DNA of 64,000 nt from Bacteroidales bacterium UBA1189 (GTDB taxonomy: Bacteria > Bacteroidota > Bacteroidia > Bacteroidales > Bacteroidaceae), in NCBI GenBank assembly GCA_002309805.1, contig DBYJ01000026.1, positions 70,750-134,749 on the forward strand. The letters run 5' to 3'. Positions within the stretch are counted from its first letter, which is position 1, and the number at the start of each line of letters is the position of its first letter. Below the pieces are notes generated by a model that was not told the DNA's origin, made no database searches, and saw only the letters and a program-made list of their open reading frames with translations. A program made the position numbers and the translations under genes. Positions 17,118 through 25,399 of the stretch are shown piece after piece.

Positions 17118-17726
17118 ATGTTAAACACTCGGTTTTCGGAGTTATATCTCAACAACTACTCCCGCATGCTGCGAATAGCCAAAGTATATATTCCAGAGCA
17201 GGAAGAAGCAGAAAACATCGTCCATGATGTGTTCGTTAGCGTATGGGAACATCGTGATCATGTCTTTAGCATGGACAACGTGGAAGGCTACATGGCCGTT
17301 TCACTTAAGAACAGATGCTTGGATCACCTCAAGCATCTCCTCCACGTGGCTGAATATGCCGACCACGTCACAGAAACGCTGCGCGAGGACCTGACGATGA
17401 AAATCAATAGCCTTAACTGCTATGATGCTGCAGCCTCATACGACAACGAGATTATCAACCATGCCGTACAGAATGCCATCGATGGTCTTCCGCCTCGCTG
17501 CCGGCAAGTGTTCCTCTTTTCGCGTCGCGAACATCTGAAGAACGCCGAAATCGCCCAGCGCATGGGAATATCCGAGAACACCGTGGAAGCCCAGATGACT
17601 ATCGCTATCCGCAAACTGCGCGGAGCCTTAAGCCGTTTTATCCCCCAGGCTAACAAGAAAACCGTCACAAGGAACAAAATCGCCCCCCAAACCACCCTGA
17701 TGAGAAACGTAGCCGAAGCTGTTTAA
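17118..17726 (+). CDS. ECF RNA polymerase sigma factor
   Basis: A 202-residue sigma-70 family ECF factor. The region 2 motif lies in residues 8-75 (YLNNYSRMLRIAKVYIP, AENIVHDVFVSVWEHR) and region 4 in about 120-175 (LPPRCRQVFLFSRREHLKNA, EIAQRMGISENTVEAQM), with the helix-turn-helix there. It directs RNA polymerase to a small set of promoters. It is divergent from the SusCD operon across a 516-bp region, and the operon is the natural target, though the target promoter cannot be read from one site. No FecR-type anti-sigma gene follows, and the SusC protein lacks an STN domain. Regulation may therefore be by its own abundance. The C-terminal tail after region 4 is longer than usual. Confidence 0.9.
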   Translation: MLNTRFSELYLNNYSRMLRIAKVYIPEQEEAENIVHDVFVSVWEHRDHVFSMDNVEGYMAVSLKNRCLDHLKHLLHVAEYADHVTETLREDLTMKINSLNCYDAAASYDNEIINHAVQNAIDGLPPRCRQVFLFSRREHLKNAEIAQRMGISENTVEAQMTIAIRKLRGALSRFIPQANKKTVTRNKIAPQTTLMRNVAEAV

Positions 17727-17818
17727 CAATATTACCTTTAGTGGAATGGCACACCTCCGTCGTTATTAATAATAAAAATAGGATTAAAAATATATTGTTA
17801 ATTAAAAATTACGTTTTT

Positions 17819-18541
17819 ATGAAAAAAGTTTACTCAATTCTTGCAATCTGCGGCATGTTACTTGCCGCATTGGTTCCCCAAAAAGCCGTAGCAGGTGCTG
17901 CCACTTATGAGAACCATGTCGTTACGCTCACGGGTGTTCCCGAAGGTGCTGGTGTTGTCTATCTTGTGACTGACTGGAACGGACACGAGTGGGACGAAAT
18001 AGACGAAATGCTCTACGAAGAGGACGAAATCACCGTGAAGGCTACCATCGAGACCAAGGGCTACAAGGCTATCTGCCATCTTTATGCCCTCCCCAACGAA
18101 GGCTACAAATTTGCCGGTTTCTTCCTGGATGACGGCAACGGCCTCTTTGACATCGAAGAAGACACCCCCATCACGTTCACAGACGATGCCGAATTTGACA
18201 ACAAGTGCATCGAAGCGGGTATTCCGCGCGCGTACACCACTACTCCTGCCCTTCAGGTGGTCCTCGAACACGAATCACCTAACGAATATCAGGGAGGTGA
18301 AACTTCTGATGATAACAAGGCAGCTGCAGAGGCTGCTGCAGAGAGCGACTGGAACGAATTCAATTGCCTGAACCAGTTCTTTGCTGTATTCTATGCTGAC
18401 GGCGAGGAGAATCCCATCACAGGTATCAAAGCTGTGGCCATCAATCCCGATGAAGTCATCTACAACCTCTGCGGACAGCGCGTCGGCAAGGATGCCAAGG
18501 GACTGCTGATTGTCGGCGGAAAGAAAAAGATGGTTCGCTAA
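17819..18541 (+). CDS. Secreted protein of unknown function with C-terminal sorting-like tail
   Basis: A 240-residue protein starting MKKVYSILAICGMLLAALVP with cleavage near KAVAGAATY. The start at 17819 is preferred over an in-frame Met at 17741 because only it gives a clean signal peptide. The mature part is acidic (WDEIDEMLYEEDEITVKAT) and contains FFLDDGNGLFDIEEDTPI, reminiscent of beta-strand repeats in surface proteins. The last 30 residues, VIYNLCGQRVGKDAKGLLIV and GGKKKMVR, match the common Prevotella C-terminal module seen on exported proteins. No enzyme family is recognised. It follows the sigma gene by 92 nt and may be co-regulated. Confidence 0.65.
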   Translation: MKKVYSILAICGMLLAALVPQKAVAGAATYENHVVTLTGVPEGAGVVYLVTDWNGHEWDEIDEMLYEEDEITVKATIETKGYKAICHLYALPNEGYKFAGFFLDDGNGLFDIEEDTPITFTDDAEFDNKCIEAGIPRAYTTTPALQVVLEHESPNEYQGGETSDDNKAAAEAAAESDWNEFNCLNQFFAVFYADGEENPITGIKAVAINPDEVIYNLCGQRVGKDAKGLLIVGGKKKMVR

Positions 18542-18586
18542 GGTACAACCACCTCATTTATTTGAAGTTTATCAGACCCTAATCCC

Positions 18587-19804
18587 ATGCTGCTCCGTCT
18601 AAGAAGCATCGTGTTTGCAGCCATAACCACTTGCATTGTTGCAGGTGGTTATGCTGCTCAAACACCACTCCACGACGACAGCGGCAAGGCCGAAGGAGGC
18701 CTCGCCAACGACATTAGTGCATCGCTTGTCGTCTGCGGACGGGGGCCACGACTCATCTCCTCATTCGGCCATTGCTCCATCCACATGTCATGCCCCTCGG
18801 CAGGCTTGGACAGCTATTACACCTATCTTATCTGGGCTTCGCCCGAAAACATCAGGCGTTTCTTCGCCGAAGGGCTTTGCACGGGGCATTTCGAAGCCCA
18901 GAAGTGGGACGATTTCAAGAAGGACTACGTCGAGCAGAACCGCCCCATCACGGAATACAAGCTTAACCTCACTACCGACGAGGTACGGCACCTTTGGCTG
19001 AATCTTGACCGGGAGACGTACAACTCCACCAGCCGCGAATACAGTTTCTTACACTCCCAATGTACCTCCATCTGTGCTGACGTCATCCGTGCTTCGCTAA
19101 TAAACGAACGTATCGAATACGGCGAGCTGCCTCAAGGACTCACGGGCACACTCCGTGATTTTGCAGACCATTCCGTAGCCGGCTATCCGTGGTATCTGTT
19201 CTGCTTCCAGAGCATATTGGGGAAAGAGGGAGAGCAGAAAGGAACCGTCTGGGAGAAATTGGCTCCGGCAGACATCTATCCCGTTTGGAGCGGAGCGTCC
19301 ATCGTTGATGCAGCGGGCAATCGTCGTCCTATTTTCATCGATGACGGACAGACGCTCCTTGACGGCACCTACTCACCATCGAAGGCCTCGCCTCTGACGC
19401 CCACGGTATGCTTTGCCATCCTCCTCGCCATCGCCCTGCTGCTGACCGTTTTCTCTAAGAAACAACGCAAGATAACTTGGTTTTTTGATGCCCTATTGCT
19501 CTGCCTGCAGACGGTATTGGGGCTCTTCTTCACATGGCTTCTGCTGTTCTCAAAGGCATCGTGGCTGCCGGGTAATCTGTTACCCATCGTATTCAACCCT
19601 ATTCCCATCCTACTTTGGATCTTCTTCCACAAGAAAAAGTGGTTCCGCTGGGTGTATGCCAGCTATGCTGTCGTGCTGGCAGTCATGATAATCACCACGC
19701 CCCTCGTTCCGCAGCTCCAATGGGCTCATGCCCTGCTGTTTGCCACTTTCCTTGTCCGCGTAACAGCATTATTTCTAAATTCAATAAAAACCAACAAAAA
19801 ATGA
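18587..19804 (+). CDS. DUF4105 / Lnb-like membrane protein
   Basis: A 405-residue protein with an N-terminal signal segment, a soluble periplasmic domain (about 25-260) and four or five C-terminal membrane helices (about 265-395). The soluble domain matches the DUF4105 pattern: SSFGHCSIHM, with a conserved His, and FLHSQCTSICADVIR, with conserved Cys. Members of this family in Bacteroides have been described as lipoprotein N-acyltransferases (Lnb); that function is inferred here from family likeness only. The last 4 nt overlap the following SGNH hydrolase gene (ATGA), indicating translational coupling. Confidence 0.75.
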   Translation: MLLRLRSIVFAAITTCIVAGGYAAQTPLHDDSGKAEGGLANDISASLVVCGRGPRLISSFGHCSIHMSCPSAGLDSYYTYLIWASPENIRRFFAEGLCTGHFEAQKWDDFKKDYVEQNRPITEYKLNLTTDEVRHLWLNLDRETYNSTSREYSFLHSQCTSICADVIRASLINERIEYGELPQGLTGTLRDFADHSVAGYPWYLFCFQSILGKEGEQKGTVWEKLAPADIYPVWSGASIVDAAGNRRPIFIDDGQTLLDGTYSPSKASPLTPTVCFAILLAIALLLTVFSKKQRKITWFFDALLLCLQTVLGLFFTWLLLFSKASWLPGNLLPIVFNPIPILLWIFFHKKKWFRWVYASYAVVLAVMIITTPLVPQLQWAHALLFATFLVRVTALFLNSIKTNKK

Positions 19805-21189
19805 AAAAAGCAATTCTATCTCTCTTTATCCTTGCCTCATGCAGCATGTTATGCGCTCAAGGACAGGTTGCCCCCTTCAAAGCGGGCGACCGTGTGACTT
19901 TTGTCGGAAACAGCATCACCGATGGTGGTCACTATCATTCGTACATCTGGCTCTACTACATGACCCGTTTCCCCAGCCAACAGATGTGGATGGCCAACTG
20001 CGGTATCGGAGGCGACACGGCCGAAGATATCCTGCGCCGCTTCGATGGAGACGTGGTAGGCAAAAATCCGTCCGTCATCACCCTCACCTTCGGCATGAAC
20101 GACACGGGTTATTGGGAATACAACGGTGACGATGCCGTGAACTTTGCTAACCGCAAGGTGAACGAGGCCCGCAGGAACTTCCTTGAAATCGAAAAAAAGC
20201 TGAAAAAACTCAGCGGCACACGAGTCGTAATGATTGGCACATCGCCCTACGACCAGACTTCGACCTTCAATGACAACATCTACCGCCGCAAGAACGATGC
20301 CATGGAACGCGTCATCGCCATCCAGGACTCGTCTGCCAAAGCCAACCGCTGGGAGTTCCTTGACTTCAACGCCCCGATGTGTGAGGTGAATGCACGGTTG
20401 CAGAAGGATGACCCCACCTTTACCGTCTGCGGTAACGACCGTGTGCATCCCGACAACGATGGACACATGCTCATGGCGTACATCTTCCTGAAAGCACAGG
20501 GAATGGCTGGCAAACCCGTAGCCGACTTCAGCATCAACTCTCGTCAGAAGAAGGCAGAGAAAGCCGTTAACTGCAGCATCGAGAATATCACGAACAGTTC
20601 GAATGTCCTCTCCTTCGACTATCTCGCCGAGGCACTCCCCTATCCGCTCGATACCATTCCTCACGGCTGGGGCTTCACTCGTCCGCAGTCGGACATCACA
20701 AAAATGATTCCCGATTTCAACGAAGAGATGAACAGCGAGAAACTTACCGTCCGCGGGCTGAAAGGTAGCTATCGTCTCCTTATCGACGACATCCTTATTG
20801 ACACGCTCTCCTCCGCTGAATTGGAGCGTGGCGTTAACCTCGCTCTTTATCGCCACACGCCCCAGTACCAACAGGCATGTGCAGTCATGTCGCTCAACGA
20901 GGAACGCTGGGACATCGAACGTCGCATTCGTGACTTTGTATGGCTCCAATACGGTTGGTTCCTCAAGGAGCACGGCATTACCGACTACACCACCGAGGAG
21001 GCTGCCCGCATCTACCGCGAAGGCTCCAAGGAAAATGGTTGGGTAAACAGCCGCAAGGATATCTACAACCGTCTGATACATCCTGAAATCATGCAGCTGC
21101 TCGAGCAAGAGCAAGACCTCATCGTCCGTACCATCTATTCCATCAACACCCCCGTTACCCGTCACTTCAGACTGGAGAAAACACGATAA
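19801..21189 (+). CDS. Secreted SGNH/GDSL-type hydrolase
   Basis: A 462-residue protein with signal peptide MKKAILSLFILASCSMLCAQ. Residues 28-240 form an SGNH-hydrolase fold: block I FVGNSITDGG with the nucleophile Ser, block II NCGIGGDTAEDILRRFDGDV, block III TFGMNDTGYW, and block V NDRVHPDNDGH with the catalytic Asp and His. The C-terminal half (about 260-462) is helical and unassigned. Such enzymes remove acyl or acetyl groups from carbohydrates. The start at 19801 gives the signal peptide and a 4-nt overlap with the preceding gene. The neighbour downstream is a GH2 enzyme, so joint action on an acetylated glycan is plausible. Confidence 0.85.
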   Translation: MKKAILSLFILASCSMLCAQGQVAPFKAGDRVTFVGNSITDGGHYHSYIWLYYMTRFPSQQMWMANCGIGGDTAEDILRRFDGDVVGKNPSVITLTFGMNDTGYWEYNGDDAVNFANRKVNEARRNFLEIEKKLKKLSGTRVVMIGTSPYDQTSTFNDNIYRRKNDAMERVIAIQDSSAKANRWEFLDFNAPMCEVNARLQKDDPTFTVCGNDRVHPDNDGHMLMAYIFLKAQGMAGKPVADFSINSRQKKAEKAVNCSIENITNSSNVLSFDYLAEALPYPLDTIPHGWGFTRPQSDITKMIPDFNEEMNSEKLTVRGLKGSYRLLIDDILIDTLSSAELERGVNLALYRHTPQYQQACAVMSLNEERWDIERRIRDFVWLQYGWFLKEHGITDYTTEEAARIYREGSKENGWVNSRKDIYNRLIHPEIMQLLEQEQDLIVRTIYSINTPVTRHFRLEKTR

Positions 21190-21218
21190 AGAAATATAAT
21201 AGGTAATAGTAATAAAAA

Positions 21219-24095
21219 ATGGACGTTAAAAAAAGAGTTATGCGCTGTGCGCAGGAAGATAGTAATGCCTATGAGCAAAGCGAAATCTCTTCCATGAGCA
21301 GAGTGGGTTTACTTCCTCTTTTAACGTCCATTCTAACTTCAATTTTATTATTTGTTGTTAATCCTGTCTTCGGGGGCGACACCATGTCTCTCGACAGCTT
21401 CGACGGCACTCTCTGGAAGGTTTTCCCTGCCGAAGGATTGAAATGGAACGCCGTAGCCGGCGATGATTTTGAGCCTGAGGACTGGGTGCCAGGAGTAGTC
21501 CCAGGAACCGTTTTTGTCGCCTACGTGGAAGCCGGACGGGAAGAAAACCCCGACTGGGGCGACAACGTCTACCGCGTGGACGAGTCGTTCTACAATCGCT
21601 CCTTCTGGTATCGGACCACGCTTCCCCGCCCTGCGCAATCCGAGGGCAGGCGCACCATTCTCACGCTCGAGGGTATCAACCGCTATGCATGGGTCTGCTT
21701 CAACGGGAAAAAGCTCGGACAAATCAAAGGGCACGTACAATCCGTGCATTACGACATCACCGACTTGCTGAAAGACGAAAACACGTTAGCCATCCGCATC
21801 GATATGCCTGACAGCAAACACATTGCCCGCGATGCAAACTTTGTCAACTACGTCTGTCCCACGTATGTAGCCAGCCATAGCTGGGACTGGATGCCCTACG
21901 TCCCTGGGCTCAACTGCGGCATCACCAACGATATCTATCTGGAGTTCACCGGCGATACCGACATCCGCAACACGTGGGTACGCTCGTTCTTGGACAGCAC
22001 CTACACCCAAGCTTCCGTAACCGTTGAGACACATGCTGTCAACCTGACCAACGACTCCACCCGCGTTACACTTCAGGCAACCATTCAGCCAGGCGACTTC
22101 ACCTCCGTCCGAGAGGTATTGATTGCCCCTCAGCAAACGGTTACAGTTGTATTCGATACCATCAGCATCGATAATCCCCAATTGTGGTGGCCAAACGGTT
22201 CAGGCCCCCAGAATCTCTATACGTGCACCATCAATGCCCTCCCCCTTATGGGGGACCAGGGAGGGGGGCTTAGCACCTCGCAGGTAACCTCCTTCGGCAT
22301 TAAAGAATATAGGTACCGCAAGGAGAACACGGCGCTCACCCTCTATGTCAACGGCCAGAAAACCTTCTGCAAAGGCGGAAATTGGGGCATGAGCGACTAT
22401 CTGCTGCGTTGCCACCGAAGCGAGTACGACCGTCGCATCCGCCTCCATGCCGACATGCACTTCAATATGATTCGTCTCTGGACGGGCTGCGTAACCGACG
22501 AGGAATTCTACGAAGCCTGTGACCGCTACGGCATTATGGTCTGGGACGACTTCTGGCTCACAGGCCCCTATACGGGACTCACAGGCCCCGACGACACCAA
22601 AGAGTTTCTTGCCAACGCGCAAGACAAGGTCATCCGGCTTCGCAACCACCCGTCACTCTGTATCTGGTGCGGCTGCAACGAGGGTACCCCTTATGACAAG
22701 CTCAACGAGAGCATAGCCGACATCATAGCCACCTACGACGGCAACGACCGTCTCTACCAACCCAACTCTCATTATGGGAACGGTCTCTCGGGCAGCGGCT
22801 GGTGGAAGAACTTCCCTCCCGAAGATTACTTCTCAAAGGGCATCTGGGGAGGTGGTGGTGATTTGGGAGACCGCGTTGACTGGGGATTCCGAAGCGAGTT
22901 GGGCATGGGCGGCTTTACGACGTTCGAAAGCTTTTGCGAATTCATGCCCGAGGAATACTGGTGGAACAACAAGAAAGGCCCGCAGAACGACATGTGGGAA
23001 AAACACTTCTTCAGCGACCAGGCAGCCTACGGAGGCGGAGCTGATGCCTCGGGCTATTTCAATTCCGTCGTCACCAGCTACGGACAGCCCGACGGAGCGG
23101 AATCCTTCTGCGAAAAAGTACAGTTCCTAAACATCGAAACGATGAAGGCCATCTACGAAGGGTGGCAGGATAACCTCTGGAACACGGCCTCGGGCATCCT
23201 ATTCTGGATGAGCCAGCCAGCCTATCCTTGTTTCATCTGGCAGACATACGACTACTATTACGACGCTACAGGCTGCTACTGGGGCGCGCGGAAAGGATGC
23301 GAACCGCTTCATATCCAATGGAATTGCAGCAGCCAGCGCATCAACGTCGTCAATACCTCCCCCACTCCGGCAACGGGGCTTAGCGCCTCCATTGAAATGT
23401 TCCGGATGGACGGCACCCCCTACGCATCCAACACGACGACAATCTCCGACATCGAAGCTACTGCCGCAAGCGTCACACGCATCTGGCGCTTCCCCGCAAC
23501 GGCTCCTTCGGGCGTCTTCTTCATTCGTCTGAAGCTCTTCGACGAAGAGGGCAACCTTCTGTCTGAGAACTTCTACTGGAAGAACAAAGCTGGCAACAAG
23601 AATGATTTTACCGACCTCAACACCCTGCCTAAAGCAGAACTGAGGGGCAAAACCCTCTCCAGTCCCTCTCCCTTAAGCGATAACCTTAAGGAGATGACCG
23701 TCGAGGTTTCCAATCTTTCCTCAACTACCGCTTTCGGCATCCGCGTCCGACTTGTTGACGAGACTACGGGACGGCGCATCCTGCCCGTAACGATGGAAGA
23801 AAACTATTTCACCCTCTTTGCCGGCGAAAGCCGTACGCTCCATCTCGTCTATGAAGCCTCCGAGGACTCCCAGTCAACAACACCCCTCGTCCTCCTGAAG
23901 CAATACGGCTACCCCGAAACCGATGCCGATGGTAATCCCGCGGAAATCAGCCCTATCTCTTACCCCTCCCAAGAGGAAGAGGGTCTTTATGATATGCAAG
24001 GACGACCCCTAAATGTTGTCTCAACCGCAGAACTCCCCACGGGCTATTACATCCAGAAAAACGGCACCTCACGCCGTGTTTGTCTCGTCCGATAG
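21219..24095 (+). CDS. GH2 glycosidase, exo-beta-glucosaminidase/mannosidase-like
   Basis: A 958-residue secreted enzyme. The signal region is followed by the sugar-binding jelly-roll (about 55-255; RSFWYRTTLP, INRYAWVCFNGKKLG), an Ig-like domain, a (beta/alpha)8 domain (about 365-720), and C-terminal beta domains. Catalytic candidates are Glu488 in CNEGTPYD (acid/base) and Glu560 in FRSELGMGGF (nucleophile). The SELG form is typical of GH2 exo-beta-D-glucosaminidases and related mannosidases, so exact specificity is open. Met at 21294 (MSRVGLLPLL) is an alternative start giving a cleaner signal peptide. The 5' coding end contains an inverted repeat (21219-21237 with 21316-21331) that could fold over the start region. 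Confidence 0.85.
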   Translation: MDVKKRVMRCAQEDSNAYEQSEISSMSRVGLLPLLTSILTSILLFVVNPVFGGDTMSLDSFDGTLWKVFPAEGLKWNAVAGDDFEPEDWVPGVVPGTVFVAYVEAGREENPDWGDNVYRVDESFYNRSFWYRTTLPRPAQSEGRRTILTLEGINRYAWVCFNGKKLGQIKGHVQSVHYDITDLLKDENTLAIRIDMPDSKHIARDANFVNYVCPTYVASHSWDWMPYVPGLNCGITNDIYLEFTGDTDIRNTWVRSFLDSTYTQASVTVETHAVNLTNDSTRVTLQATIQPGDFTSVREVLIAPQQTVTVVFDTISIDNPQLWWPNGSGPQNLYTCTINALPLMGDQGGGLSTSQVTSFGIKEYRYRKENTALTLYVNGQKTFCKGGNWGMSDYLLRCHRSEYDRRIRLHADMHFNMIRLWTGCVTDEEFYEACDRYGIMVWDDFWLTGPYTGLTGPDDTKEFLANAQDKVIRLRNHPSLCIWCGCNEGTPYDKLNESIADIIATYDGNDRLYQPNSHYGNGLSGSGWWKNFPPEDYFSKGIWGGGGDLGDRVDWGFRSELGMGGFTTFESFCEFMPEEYWWNNKKGPQNDMWEKHFFSDQAAYGGGADASGYFNSVVTSYGQPDGAESFCEKVQFLNIETMKAIYEGWQDNLWNTASGILFWMSQPAYPCFIWQTYDYYYDATGCYWGARKGCEPLHIQWNCSSQRINVVNTSPTPATGLSASIEMFRMDGTPYASNTTTISDIEATAASVTRIWRFPATAPSGVFFIRLKLFDEEGNLLSENFYWKNKAGNKNDFTDLNTLPKAELRGKTLSSPSPLSDNLKEMTVEVSNLSSTTAFGIRVRLVDETTGRRILPVTMEENYFTLFAGESRTLHLVYEASEDSQSTTPLVLLKQYGYPETDADGNPAEISPISYPSQEEEGLYDMQGRPLNVVSTAELPTGYYIQKNGTSRRVCLVR

Positions 24096-24103
24096 AGCCC
24101 CTC

Positions 24104-24187
24104 AAATAACGTTTGATTCTATTTCCGTAGCGTTTGATTTTAATTTCGTAGAGTTTGATTCTAATTTGGCAGAATCAAACGTTATTT
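24104..24187. terminator. 21-bp array E inside a perfect inverted repeat; bidirectional terminator
   Basis: GTTTGATT cores begin at 24111, 24132 and 24153 (21 bp apart), separated by (C)TATTTCCGTAG-like tails. The first 17 bases (24104-24120) are the exact reverse complement of 24171-24187, so the whole array folds as a long hairpin, ending in a T run to 24190. It separates convergent genes (GH2 ending 24095 and the P-loop gene ending 24205) and would stop transcription from both sides. The same GTTTGATTCTATTTC word recurs at 39733-39785 and 49594-49663. Confidence 0.75.
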
Positions 24188-24204
24188 TTTCAAAACAAGC
24201 AAAA

Positions 24205-24750
24205 TTATTTTTGCCTTGTTGCATCCAACGCCTTAATAAGCGTTCTTATCGTTTTTTCATAGCTTGAATCAATCAAAGTCACCTGTTCCCCATTCCGGGC
24301 AAAAGCACTCATGTAATAATGATTATCTGCTTTTAGCGAATCAGGCGTATAGTGCGAATCAGGAAGTCTCTTTTCGATTTCGCAACTATGTTTCAAAATT
24401 GCGTCAAAATGCGTATCAATATATGCATCCGACATGGCAAGACAAACAAATAGAATTGATTGCAAATACGGTTCATCAAAATCCTTCCTCCAATCAGGAG
24501 GAATAAAACAGCCTTCCACAATCATGTTCTGCTGATTCTCTATAGCCGTCTTCATTATCTCCCGGACAATAGGCCACAGATATTCCGTCAGTTTATCGTC
24601 ATCTTCTGGAGTGAGCGAGGTCTTTCCACTTCGAATCAAGCCCATCTTCAGATGATCAATGGACATGTAGGGATACTTAAACTTCTTTAGCAATCGCTGA
24701 GCCAGAAACGTCTTTCCTGTATGTGATGCGCCGGTAATCAGAATTATCAT
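24205..24750 (-). CDS. P-loop kinase-like ATPase
   Basis: A 181-residue cytoplasmic protein with an N-terminal Walker A motif GASHTGKT (residues 7-14) directly after the first strand MIILIT, and a Walker B-like strand MIVEGCFIPP. It falls in the adenylate-kinase/2-phosphoglycerate-kinase/zeta-toxin type of small P-loop phosphotransferases, but the substrate is unknown. It starts within the stop of the acetyltransferase gene (ATGA overlap), so the two are translationally coupled. Both are more AT-rich than flanking glycan genes. Pairing of a small kinase with an acetyltransferase suggests a cargo or resistance-type module rather than part of the GH operon. Confidence 0.7.
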   Translation of the reverse strand: MIILITGASHTGKTFLAQRLLKKFKYPYMSIDHLKMGLIRSGKTSLTPEDDDKLTEYLWPIVREIMKTAIENQQNMIVEGCFIPPDWRKDFDEPYLQSILFVCLAMSDAYIDTHFDAILKHSCEIEKRLPDSHYTPDSLKADNHYYMSAFARNGEQVTLIDSSYEKTIRTLIKALDATRQK

Positions 24751-25394
24751 AATCTTGCCTTCAGTTCTTTCCTTACTTTCTCCAAATCGCTACAACAGAG
24801 AATCGGCATGAGACACTCTATCTCCTCTATGCTTTTATCCCACCATCTGAACTTGAGCAAAATGTCTATCAGTTCATCGTCAAAGCGTTTTTTGATGACA
24901 CGACAGGGATTACCTGCTGCGACAGCATATGGAGGGATGTCTTTCGCGACAACTGAGTTCGTCCCGATGATAGCGCCGTCTCCGATATGTACGCCGGGCA
25001 TTACCGTCACGTTCTGCCCTATCCAAACATCATTCCCTACAACCGTATCGCCCTTAAATGGCAACTCTTCTTTCACAGGTGCAATAGCACTCCCCCAATC
25101 TCCTCCCATAATGTAGAAAGGATAGGTCGTCACGCAGTCCATTCTGTGATTAGCACCATTCATCACAAATTCCACTCCTTTGGCTATGGCACAGAACTTT
25201 CCGATAATCAGCTTGTCGCCAATGAAATCGTAGAAATGAGTGACGTGCTTTTCAAACTGGTCAGCGCCATCCACATCATCATAATAGGTGTAGTCGCCAA
25301 CGATGATATTCGGATTCTTCACCACATTTTTAATATAGCAGAGGCTCGGAATAATCGGATTCGGGAAAGCCTCGTTTGGATTGGGTCTTTTCAT
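24747..25394 (-). CDS. Vat/CatB-type xenobiotic acetyltransferase
   Basis: A 215-residue left-handed beta-helix acetyltransferase. It matches the streptogramin A acetyltransferase pattern throughout: NPNIIVGDYTYYDD, FVMNGANHRMD with the catalytic His, TTYPFYIMGGDW, PFKGDTVVGNDVWIGQNV, and the hexapeptide region IGDGAIIGTNSVVAKDIPPY. The family transfers acetyl from acetyl-CoA to a hydroxyl of streptogramin A or related compounds; whether this member confers resistance is not proven. The start at 25394 is chosen because MKRPNPNEAFP aligns with family N-termini; an upstream Met at 25490 would read into the GH9 gene. It starts 6 nt after the GH9 stop. Confidence 0.85.
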   Translation of the reverse strand: MKRPNPNEAFPNPIIPSLCYIKNVVKNPNIIVGDYTYYDDVDGADQFEKHVTHFYDFIGDKLIIGKFCAIAKGVEFVMNGANHRMDCVTTYPFYIMGGDWGSAIAPVKEELPFKGDTVVGNDVWIGQNVTVMPGVHIGDGAIIGTNSVVAKDIPPYAVAAGNPCRVIKKRFDDELIDILLKFRWWDKSIEEIECLMPILCCSDLEKVRKELKARL

Positions 25395-25399
25395 TTTTT

